NCBI GenBank assembly: GCA_963793825.1
Contig: CAWCBE010000016.1
Coordinates: 186,001-250,000, forward strand
DNA: 64,000 nucleotides
From: RYN-230 sp963793825
GTDB taxonomy: Bacteria; Actinomycetota; Actinomycetes; Streptosporangiales; Streptosporangiaceae
Direction: 5' to 3'
Part shown: piece by piece, positions 26,401 through 32,611 of the stretch
Layout: every line of letters begins with the position of its first letter
How positions within the stretch are numbered: position 1 is the first letter of the stretch
The notes under the pieces: model-generated
What the model was told of the DNA's origin: nothing
The model's database searches: none
What the model saw: only the letters and a program-made list of their open reading frames with translations
Position numbers and translations under genes: made by a program

Positions 26401-26780
26401 CCGGGCGGCCCGCTCTCCTCGATCAGGCCGGCGCCGGCCTGCATCAGCTGCCGCAGGGCGACGGCCAGCTCAGCCGCGGTGGTGAAGGACAGCGGCGGTT
26501 CGCCCGCGGAGGACATGCGGCCAGCATGTCAGCGACCGGATGCCCGGGCAATCGGTTAACCGTCCGCCCCTGCGGGGCACACTGGGGGCGTGGCCGGGCG
26601 GCGCTGCAGTGTGGTGATCGAGGGCCGGGGTGGCGGTGGTGCCGCCGCCCCGCTGCCGTTCGACTCGAAGGAAGCCTTCGGCCGGGCCCGCGCGCCGGTC
26701 CGGGTCACGGTCACGCCGCATCCGGCGTTCCGCACCACGGTGGCCATGTACGGCGGGACCGGCTGGATCGGGTTCCGTAA
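23454..26780 (+). CDS. PAS / SpoIIE-type PP2C / HATPase protein; frame lacks a stop at its expected end
   Basis: Starts at GTG 23454 with GAGG 8 bases upstream. Domains: PAS about 22-140 (LLESLHEGFFVCDEAGSVVQ, MVGTIRDVTAEHD); PP2C/SpoIIE about 155-385 (GGDWYDLVELRGG, VVGGCAGHGLAGA, YSSAGHPPAIL, LLLYTGGLLG); HATPase about 390-510 (ILVAAGEACANAIEHGHR, RGRGIALMRALMEQV, GTGTTVHMQL). In LYTGGL the usual acidic residue of LYTDGL is Gly, and VVGGCAGHG lacks the Asp of GDVxGHG, so phosphatase activity is doubtful. Family similarity stops near 24990, but the frame stays open to 26780, antisense through the whole convergent AAA+ gene, adding about 590 residues of no visible homology. A frameshift at the end would give TAG at 25030. 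The real gene end is uncertain. Confidence 0.65.
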   Translation: MSGTQRVRSAGAEQRDRLPGGSGPPSWAAAALLESLHEGFFVCDEAGSVVQINAAFTQILGFGPDGLPYPVEHPWWPPEDTDPDGHRRVTETVARLKRDGGGRCTTPARHRDGHRLWLSARVGEVRDPATGRRAMVGTIRDVTAEHDAGHRDAAVALQHDILGSARPPAGFAARYVPASPPLDAGGDWYDLVELRGGRIGIVVGGCAGHGLAGATVMGQVRSACRALLLQDAGPARVLAVMDRFAVLVPGALRTTVFCAVLDPGTGQLRYSSAGHPPAILAHPGGRTQVLDGGRAAPLADRPDVPRQEATCTLPGRSALLLYTGGLLGRRRVPPGAGIGQAAAALHQAGESGADDLASQVMGGLAPPGGYDDDVAVVAYRHPGPLSLAFPAEPTQLAPVRAALRGWLGRCGVGRRAVQDILVAAGEACANAIEHGHRNTPGPHIRLRAEATVSRLRLTVTDAGRWKAAQPPPNPFRGRGIALMRALMEQVSIEPGTSGTGTTVHMQLRIAPLSGVARRAGQRRRRLAPAHPGSAGTGGARHHAAPRTRARRLRAVPGVAEQAAGQRVMLRGQFPGGGGQVGAGERVHLAPVLQRGEHGPPEQFLDERRGGALGRLDHRGQVSVQGQPARVEPDQPLPGLPVRLGDLHGEVHPAGPVDQGPFQHLSPVGGEHERHVGVRADPVHRVQQGEEQRAAPVMEAAVLGDQVDILQDHHGRLEPPGQGGGRLDEPHGLPGDEDDGAVPHPAHQVADRVRLAGAWCPVQQEAALEVLSRGQQPVGLGADADHVPLDRVQQPGGQDNLVGGEARTGQEVQQLVAPVLGYAEAEHLAAEHVVQAHQPLDLTAHRDRHRPLCREDLEPALGGAEPLGGPQPDEHRAAVRGHRGNQPELHDLHRFVRAGRRRAVGHGRDLLHPAGPGDHRGQVLMVAVQCADAEPLRRGRVGGQVGVNAALQVGVLPRREALRHVRHVTELTAQVRGDPLRDRPGRPALLDQAGAGLHQLPQGDGQLSRGGEGQRRFARGGHAASMSATGCPGNRLTVRPCGAHWGRGRAALQCGDRGPGWRWCRRPAAVRLEGSLRPGPRAGPGHGHAASGVPHHGGHVRRDRLDRVP
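25029..26516 (-). CDS. AAA+ ATPase (FtsH/CDC48-like core, stand-alone)
   Basis: A 495-residue protein with an N-terminal region of about 230 residues unlike known protease domains and then a single AAA+ module: Walker A HGAPGTGKTHTVRYLMG (about 261-277), Walker B MVILEDVDLVAED, sensor 1 FVLTTNRAEML, arginine finger ALVDRPGRVDLAMEIPKPD, and a helical lid. The C-terminus is Pro/Gly-rich. No protease or substrate gene is adjacent. The ATPase core is close to classical AAA proteins that unfold or remodel protein partners. ATG 26516. Its antisense strand carries the long open extension described for the gene at 23454. Confidence 0.88.
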   Translation of the reverse strand: MSSAGEPPLSFTTAAELAVALRQLMQAGAGLIEESGPPGPVAERVTAHLGSELGDVAYVAEGFPAWEHANLQRGVDAYLAAYSPAAEWFGISALNRDHEDLATVISRPGRMQQISAVTHGTAATGPDEAMEVVQFGLVPSVAPHGSPVFIGLRSTERFGPPECRLEILAAQRPVAVAVRGEVERLMRLHDVFRGQVLSFGVSEHRGNELLNFLPRPGLAADQVILPAGLLDAIERHVISISTEADRLLAAGQHLKRGLLLHGAPGTGKTHTVRYLMGRMRDSTVILITGQAMRFIEPAAALARRLQPAMVILEDVDLVAEDRSFHDGSSPLLFTLLDAMDGIGSDADVTFVLTTNRAEMLERALVDRPGRVDLAMEIPKPDRQARERLIRLYAGRLALDTDLAPVIEATEGATASFIKELLRRAVLAALQDRGEVHALTGADLATATRELTAQHHALTRSLLGHAGDGPEAPGPGPGGGMMPGAPGPRGPRMRRG

Positions 26781-27054
26781 GGCGCAGCTGGCCGAGATGG
26801 GCCTGCGGATCGGTGACCGGGTGGACCTGCTGGTCGAGCCCGATGACGAGCCGCGTGAGGTGGAGGTGCCCCCGGAACTTGCCTCGGCGCTGGCCAGCGA
26901 TCCGGCCGCCGCCGAGGTCTACCAGGCGCTGTCCTACACCCACCGCAAGGAGTACGCCCGCTGGGTGGCGGAGGCGAAACGGGCGGAGACCCGGGCCAGC
27001 CGCGCGGCCCGGTCCGCGGTGCGGCTGCGGGCTGGCACGCAAGCGCCGCCCTGA
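26590..27054 (+). CDS. DUF1905 / YdeI-OmdA family protein
   Basis: A 154-residue protein from GTG 26590. The N-terminal half is a DUF1905-type beta domain (PVRVTVTPHPAFRTTVAMYG, WIGFRKAQLAEMGLRIGDRV) and the C-terminal half a YdeI/OmpD-associated helical motif (LASALASDPAAAEVYQALSY, THRKEYARWVAEAKRAETRA). The family has been linked to resistance to some bacteriocins and cationic peptides in Gram-negatives; the role in actinomycetes is unknown. A short imperfect repeat follows the stop (27050-27125). Confidence 0.85.
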   Translation: MAGRRCSVVIEGRGGGGAAAPLPFDSKEAFGRARAPVRVTVTPHPAFRTTVAMYGGTGWIGFRKAQLAEMGLRIGDRVDLLVEPDDEPREVEVPPELASALASDPAAAEVYQALSYTHRKEYARWVAEAKRAETRASRAARSAVRLRAGTQAPP

Positions 27055-27474
27055 CCAGCCAGCGCCGGCCGTCCGGACCGCCGCCGCCCGCCGCCCCGAC
27101 CAGCCACCGCCGGCCGTCCTGACCACGCCATCAACGGCACGGCGGTCGCCCGCCTGCCCGGGCGCGGGCTAGGGACCTCCGTCTCCCGCGGGCGGGATCT
27201 TCGGGCCCGGCCTCACTCGGAACGGATGCGGGCCAGGCCGGTCATCCGGCCCAGCAGCGGGACGCTTAGGGCACGACTATACGTTCAGTGTAGATACTAA
27301 ATGAACGGTGCCCCCGGGACTGGACTCGCGGGCCCGGGGGGATGGTCCCGGATGCAGCGGATGTTGCGGGGCGGCGATAGGTTCAGGGGCGGCGACAGCG
27401 GTGATGATGGGGATGGTGGCCAGCCCGGGCACGCGTCCGGGCCGCCTACCATGCCGGCGGCGGGGAGGTGCGCG
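27055..27474. other. Intergenic region with an AT-rich inverted repeat
   Basis: A 420-bp gap. It begins with a GC-rich imperfect duplication of about 46 bp (27051-27124). At 27282-27307 an AT-rich island holds the inverted repeat CGTTCA-N14-TGAACG with TATACG overlapping its left arm, a promoter/operator candidate. The frame of the next gene stays open leftward to 27301 but that stretch has no homology; GTG 27475 with GGGGAGG six bases upstream is the better start. Confidence 0.55.
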
Positions 27475-28506
27475 GTGAGCATCGGTGAGGCCCTGGCGGA
27501 GGCCCGTCAGCAGGCTGGCCTGACAGTCGACCAGGTCAGTGAGCAGACCCGGATCAGGGTGCCCATCATCCGCAGTATCGAGGCTGGCGACTACGCCGCC
27601 TGCGGCGGCGATTTCTATGCCCGGGGCGACATCCGCAGCATCGCCCGGGCCGTCGGCGCCGATCCGGAGCCGCTCATCCTCGAGTACGACACGGACCTCC
27701 GGGACACCGGGCCGATCTCCGCGACCAGCATCAACGAGCTGCTCGCCCGGTCCCGGCCGGAGCAGCGCCGCCGGCCGGACTGGAGGCTGGTCCTCGCCCT
27801 GGCGCTGGTGGTGGCGGTCGGGTTCGGCGCGTACTACTTCCTGACCGGCACCGGGATCGGCGGCCGCAGCGCCCCGGTCGCGGTCAGCAGCCACGCGAGC
27901 CACGGCCGGGCCGCGGCGCGGCGCGGGGCCGGGTCGGTGAGCGGGCACGGCAGCCGGCCGGTGCCGGGACAGGCGGCCAGCCCCGCCCCGGCCCGGTCCA
28001 CGGCCCCGGCCGCCGGGCCGCCCACCGCACCGCCGCGGGCGGCCGCCCCGGCGGCCGCGGCGCGGATGCTGGTCCCGGTGAGCGCGGCCGCGTTCGGCGG
28101 CGGGCTGAGCGCCGGTGACGACCCGCAGGGCGCGCGGCTGGTCATCGCGGGCAACCCCGGCACCGGGTGGCACACCGACTGGTACGCCTCCGCCCGCTTC
28201 GGGAACCTGTACGCCGGGACCGGCCTGCTGCTGGACATGGGCCACCCGGTCACCGTCACGTCGATCCGGGTCAGGCTCGCCCCGGTCCCGGGGGCCAGCT
28301 TCCAGATCCGCGTCGGGCCCGCGCCGGTGCTGAGCCAGCTCCGGCCGGTGGCGAGCTCGTCAGGTCCGGGTGGGGTGGTGCGGCTGAGGCTGGGCCGTCC
28401 CGCGCCGGGCCGTTATGTCGCGGTCTGGTTTACCCAGCTGCCACCCGACCCGGCAGGCACCTTCATGGTGACCGTGCACCGGGTCGTGGTGAACGGCCGG
28501 GGCTGA
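27475..28506 (+). CDS. RodZ-like membrane protein: N-terminal HTH, one TM segment, extracellular domain
   Basis: About 343 residues. An HTH_25-type DNA-binding fold (SIGEALAEARQQAGLTVDQV, RIRVPIIRSIEAGDYAACGG, FYARGDIRSIARAVGADPEP) is followed by a basic stretch and one membrane segment (LVLALALVVAVGFGAYYFL). A long Ala/Pro/Gly linker then leads to a C-terminal beta-rich domain (NPGTGWHTDWYASARFGNL, LLLDMGHPVTVTSIRVRLAP), similar to discoidin-like domains on actinobacterial membrane proteins. The layout is that of RodZ-type proteins, which tie the cytoskeleton to the wall, but the outer domain is different and no mreB is nearby. The function stays open. Confidence 0.8.
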   Translation: MSIGEALAEARQQAGLTVDQVSEQTRIRVPIIRSIEAGDYAACGGDFYARGDIRSIARAVGADPEPLILEYDTDLRDTGPISATSINELLARSRPEQRRRPDWRLVLALALVVAVGFGAYYFLTGTGIGGRSAPVAVSSHASHGRAAARRGAGSVSGHGSRPVPGQAASPAPARSTAPAAGPPTAPPRAAAPAAAARMLVPVSAAAFGGGLSAGDDPQGARLVIAGNPGTGWHTDWYASARFGNLYAGTGLLLDMGHPVTVTSIRVRLAPVPGASFQIRVGPAPVLSQLRPVASSSGPGGVVRLRLGRPAPGRYVAVWFTQLPPDPAGTFMVTVHRVVVNGRG

Positions 28507-28560
28507 GCCGGCCCGGAACCTGGCTGCCCCGGCCCGGCCGCCCGCCCTATAGTCGGCGTC

Positions 28561-30279
28561 ATGGCGGACGCTGATGCGGTGTTCGGCTCGCTGGCCCGGT
28601 CCACGGTGGGCGGCCTGCTGGAGCGGCGGCCGGAGCTGGCCACGCTGCTCGGTGACCACTCCCACGACGGCCGGCTGACGGTCGGCACCCCGGGGTACCA
28701 CGAGGAGCTGGCCCGCTGGTGTGCGGACCGGCTGGCCGCGCTGGCGGCTATCGACGTGAGCGAGCTGTCGCCGGAGTACCGGGCAGACGCCCGGATCCTG
28801 GCCAGCCAGCTGGAGGGCTGCCGGTTCGCGGCCGCCGAGCTGCGGGAACACGAGTGGAACCCGATGCTCGCCAACCCGGGGCGGGCCATCTACCTGCTGC
28901 TAGCCCGGGATTTCGCGCCGCTGGACCGCCGGCTGCGCAGCGTCGCGGCCCGGCTGGCCGCCGTGCCGCACGCGCTAGCGGCGGCGCGGGCCGCGGCGGG
29001 CGACCTGCTGCCCCGGGTCCACCTGGAGACCGCGATCAGCCAGTTCTCCGGCACGGAACGGCTGATCACGGCCGGGCTGGACCAGGCGCTGGCTGGCGCA
29101 CCGGAGGACCTGGCCGCCGAGCGGTCCGCCGCGCTGGAGGCCATCCGGGAGCATCACCGCTGGCTGCAGCAGCGCCTGGCGGACGGCACCCGGGACGGCC
29201 GGTTCCGCAACCCGCGGATCGGCCCGGACCTGTTCGCCCGCAAGCTGCGGCTGACCCTGGAAACCGACACCGGCCCGGAGGACCTGCTGGCCCGGGCCCA
29301 GGCCGACCTGGACCGGGCCACCAGCGAGATCACCGAGACCGCGGCGCGCCTGGGCGGCGGGAACGGCGCGGCGCCCGCGGCCGCGGACGCCCCGGCGGCG
29401 GGCGTCCCGGCGGGCAGTTTCCCCGCTGGCGGGCCCGCGGACCTGGTGCGCCGGGTACTCGACTCGCTGGCCGCGGACGCGCCCGACGACCAGACGATCC
29501 TCGGCCTGGTGCAGCGGGCCTACGACGGCCAGCTGGCGTTCGTCCGTGAGCACGGCCTCGTCACGGCCTACGACGACCCGGTCGAGGTGATCGAGATGCC
29601 AGAGATCGACCGCGGCGTCGCCGTCGCCTACTGCGACCCGCCCGGCCCGCTGGAGACCGCGGGGCTGCCCACGTTCGTCGCGGTCTCGCCGGCCCCGCGG
29701 GACTGGGGCGCCGACCAGGTGCGCTCCTTCTACCGGGAGTACAACCGGCACATGGTGCAGAACCTCATGGTGCATGAGGCCATGCCGGGGCACGTGCTGC
29801 AGCTCGCGCACTCCCGCCGGTTCAGCGGCGGCACCCCGGTGCGCGCCGCGTTCTGGTCCGGCTCCTTCGTCGAGGGCTGGGCCGTCTACGCGGAGGAACT
29901 GATGGCCGCGCACGGGTATCCCGGTGAGCGCAGCCCCGGCGCGGTCCGGATGCAGCAGCTCAAGATGCAGCTGCGGACGATCATCAACACCATCCTGGAC
30001 GTCCGGGTGCACTGCACCGGCCTGCCCGAGGCCGAGGCGATGGCGCTGATGACCCGGCGCGGCTTCCAGGAGACCGGCGAGGCGGCCGGCAAGTGGCGGC
30101 GGGCGCTGCTGACCTCGGCCCAGCTATCCACCTACTACGTCGGCTACACCGAGGTCAGCGACCTGGTGGCCGGGTTGCGCGCGGCACGGCCGGGCTGGAC
30201 CGAGCGGCAGGTGCACGATGAGGTGCTGGCCCACGGCTCGCCGGCCGCGCGGCATCTGCGGGACCTGCTGGCCGGCTAG
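28561..30279 (+). CDS. DUF885 family protein (putative metallopeptidase)
   Basis: A 572-residue DUF885 protein. The zinc-binding-like helix is VHEAMPGHVLQLAHSRR (HExxxGH), followed by SFVEGWAVYAEELMAAHGY with the downstream Glu, and a C-terminal helical region ending HLRDLLAG. The length and motifs fit the family (usually 550-600 residues), assumed to be oligopeptidases although few members are characterised. No signal peptide is seen, so probably cytoplasmic. ATG 28561. Confidence 0.9.
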   Translation: MADADAVFGSLARSTVGGLLERRPELATLLGDHSHDGRLTVGTPGYHEELARWCADRLAALAAIDVSELSPEYRADARILASQLEGCRFAAAELREHEWNPMLANPGRAIYLLLARDFAPLDRRLRSVAARLAAVPHALAAARAAAGDLLPRVHLETAISQFSGTERLITAGLDQALAGAPEDLAAERSAALEAIREHHRWLQQRLADGTRDGRFRNPRIGPDLFARKLRLTLETDTGPEDLLARAQADLDRATSEITETAARLGGGNGAAPAAADAPAAGVPAGSFPAGGPADLVRRVLDSLAADAPDDQTILGLVQRAYDGQLAFVREHGLVTAYDDPVEVIEMPEIDRGVAVAYCDPPGPLETAGLPTFVAVSPAPRDWGADQVRSFYREYNRHMVQNLMVHEAMPGHVLQLAHSRRFSGGTPVRAAFWSGSFVEGWAVYAEELMAAHGYPGERSPGAVRMQQLKMQLRTIINTILDVRVHCTGLPEAEAMALMTRRGFQETGEAAGKWRRALLTSAQLSTYYVGYTEVSDLVAGLRAARPGWTERQVHDEVLAHGSPAARHLRDLLAG

Positions 30280-30360
30280 AGCGGCAGCCGGGTGTAGGCC
30301 AGGTCGAAAGGGCGACTTCGTCCCTTGCAGCGGCCGCGCAGAGCCTCCGACCGTTGTCGT

Positions 30361-30756
30361 ATGACGGCAGGACGCAAGACCGCAGTTATGGTCGCGGCCG
30401 GGATGGCGGCAGCCGAAGTCGTGTATGCAGCATGGGTGCGTCCTCGGCTTATGCGCTGGGGCGCAACCGATGAGGAAGTCACCGGGGCGTATCCCGGTGC
30501 CGGGCTCGTACCCGATGGCCAGAGGGCGGCGACGATGGCCGTCACGATCGATGCGCCGCCGGATCAGGTCTGGCCGTGGCTGGTCCAAATGGGCGGTGAC
30601 CGTGGAGGCTGGAACTCCTGGGACGGCCTCGACAACGGCGGTCGGCCAAGTGCCACAGAAGTGAAACGGGCCCGGGAACGGCTGAGCGCCGAGATGAAGG
30701 CCCGGCGCGGCCACAGATGGACCAGCGAGGAGAACTTCCAGGCGGCAAGGGCCTGA
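30361..30756 (+). pseudogene. SRPBCC-family protein truncated by a transposase remnant
   Basis: From ATG 30361 the product has an N-terminal membrane/signal-like segment (KTAVMVAAGMAAAEVVYAAW) and the first part of a polyketide-cyclase/SRPBCC domain (AVTIDAPPDQVWPWLVQMGG, then NSWDGLDNGGRPSA). At about residue 98 (near 30660) similarity stops, and the remaining residues (RRGHRWTSEENFQAARA) belong to the C-terminal part of a transposase that continues downstream in another frame. Intact relatives are about 170-200 residues, so roughly the second half of the domain is lost. The chimeric frame ends at 30756. Confidence 0.7.
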
Positions 30757-30945
30757 CCGGCATGGACGAGCATCAGGCCCGTCGCTGGACATCGTAGTAC
30801 CGGTGGGTCACCCTGACCATGCTCGCCGCCGCCACCCTCACCTGGCCCGCCCCGGACGCATCCCACCACCTGCGATGGTCATACTGGCGGCGACGCCACC
30901 AGCACCGCTCCCGCACCTGCCACTACCAGCGGCAATCAGACCAGG
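30690..30945 (+). mobile_element. Degenerate IS transposase remnant (C-terminal part)
   Basis: Pieces of the C-terminal region of an IS701/IS4-like DDE transposase: RRGHRWTSEENFQA in one frame, then (after a 1-base shift near 30745) GKGLTGMDEHQARRWTS, an in-frame TAG at 30795, YRWVTLTMLAAATLT, an apparent deletion of about 35 codons, and HHLRWSYWRRRHQHRSRTCH. Stops, shifts and deletion show that it is dead. No terminal inverted repeats or target duplication could be found. Family assignment is by remembered similarity only. Confidence 0.6.
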
Positions 30946-30972
30946 ACAGGCGAAGACAGCAATCTGCGCTAT

Positions 30973-31682
30973 CTACGGCTGGCCGGTCAGGTTGCGTACC
31001 TCATGGGCGACCTGGCCGGGCTCTGCCAGCAGCGCGAGGTGATGGCTCAGCCGCTTCCTCACCGGCCAGCCGAACTCGCGTGCCCTGGCCGCGTCGTCTT
31101 CGTATGCCTCGCTGAGCTGGAGATAGCCGCCGGGAGCGTTCGGCCACCCGGGCACGGGAGGATGAATTTCCTCGAACATGGCCAGCGGCAGCCGGGGACA
31201 CCCGGTTGCGAAATGCTGCCGGACAGCCGGATCGGTGAGAAGCGCGGCCAGTTCCTCATCGCCCCACCATTGTGACCAAGGCGGCAGCCAGCCCCGCGGG
31301 TCCGCCATTCCCCGCAGCTGGGCCGCGAGATCAGGCGGCACGGTCTCCATCCAGGAACGCCCCGGCGTCGGCAGCCCGGCGTCAACGAAGATGTAGCCCC
31401 GGACTCCTTTCCCAGCATCATCCCGGCCGTGGCCAGCAGCGGCCCGGCGCCGCTGTGCCCGATGAGGACCGCGGGCTGGCCGCCCGCACTGTCGGCTATC
31501 ACCGGGGCCTGGCGCAGATGATACGGCGGCCCTGCCGTGACGGTGCCGGCCAGGTCGGGAACGGTTACCGCGTATCCGTCACCGGCAAGGTCCTTTGCGA
31601 TTGGCTCCCAGGTCCCGCAGCCGACCAGCGGGCTATGAACCAGCAGCAGCCGAGCTTCCATGCCCTTATTCGTACCAGCCAT
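30973..31682 (-). pseudogene. Alpha/beta hydrolase with a single frameshift near 31405
   Basis: The N-terminal frame (from ATG 31682, or ATG 31661) gives LLLVHSPLVGCGTWEPIAKD, a beta-strand/oxyanion start, and the nucleophile elbow AVLIGHSGAGPLLATAG (GHSGAG). Just after MMLG the frame breaks at a GGAAAGGAG run. The continuation (VRGYIFVDAGLPTPGRSWME, LHHPxxx-free lid and HHLALLAEPGQVAHEVRNL with the catalytic His) is in another frame and ends at 30973. Together about 236 codons, the normal length of the family. One indel therefore separates it from an intact gene. Substrate unknown. Confidence 0.8.
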
Positions 31683-31739
31683 ACGCTCGACGGCCCTCGG
31701 CCCACAGGCCTGCCCCGGTCTCGATCTACGGCTGGAGTA

Positions 31740-32391
31740 CTAATCCGCCGCCAGGCCGAAGAACGCCCGGCTCGCCTCCAGGCCCTCGATCTGCACCGGG
31801 AGGGACCGGGCGGCCAGCCACCCGGCGCGGGTCAGCCGGAGCCGCCGTATCGTCGCCGGGCGGCCGCGGATGACGTGCCGCTCGATGCCGTCATCGCGAT
31901 AGCCGAGCTTGCGGGAGACGCCGAGCGACGCCGGGTTGTCGTCAAAGGCGCCTGAAGTGGCCTGCTCCGCGCCCAGCCCGGCGAAGGCCAGGTGCAGCAC
32001 GGCCGCGCGCATCTCGGTGCCGATGCCCTGTCCCTGGTGGCGGCGGCCCAGCCAGGAGCCGGTGTTCACCTCGCGCAGCACGGCGAAGTCGCGGGCGGCC
32101 AGGCCCTGGGTGCCGACCACCACGCCGTCGCGGACGACGGCCAGCTCCAGCCGCCAGTCCACCGTCTTCCAGGCCGCCCAGCACGACCAGTGCCCACTGC
32201 AGCACGCTGCGGGCCCGCTCCGGGCCGGGGACGTCGGTCCACTCCACCGAGAACGGCTGCACCGCGGGATCATGCACGCCGGCCTCGGCCAGGCCGGCCA
32301 GCGCGTCGAGGTCGGCCCGGCTGGGCCAGCGCAGTTCCAGGGCAGGGGTGCGCAGCCGCAGGCCGGCCAGGGGCCACCAGGATGAGGACAT
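31740..32391 (-). pseudogene. GNAT-family N-acetyltransferase with a single frameshift near 32200
   Basis: From ATG 32391 the first 64 codons (LRLRTPALELRWPSRADLDA, FSVEWTDVPGPERARSVLQW) match RimJ/RimL-type acetyltransferases. At CAGTGGGCACTGG an extra G breaks the frame; removing it gives HWSCWAAWKTVDWRLELAVV, and the rest (LGRRHQGQGIGTEMRAAVLH with the acetyl-CoA loop, ATSGAFDDNPASLGVSRKLG) continues in that frame to 31740. Otherwise complete at about 217 codons. Either a recent mutation or a sequencing error. Confidence 0.85.
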
Positions 32392-32611
32392 GGCGGCGAT
32401 TGTGCCCCGGCCAGCGGGTCCTGGCACCTCGATTTCCGGGCGGCGCGGGACTTTGGCCCCTACCCGCTGAGTGGTCCTCTCATGATCCTTGGACGACCAA
32501 TCAGCTTGACGCCCGGCTTACCATGGCATACCGCCCGGCTGCCGCAGACCCGAGGAGATCCGCCGTGGATCACGTCTGGCTGCCCGCTGTGAGCTGGCAG
32601 GCCGAAGGGGC

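Noticed and set aside
30803..31115. Small plus-strand frames around 30803-31115 as new genes
   Set aside because: They are the tail of the decayed transposase and the antisense of the hydrolase, with no independent support.
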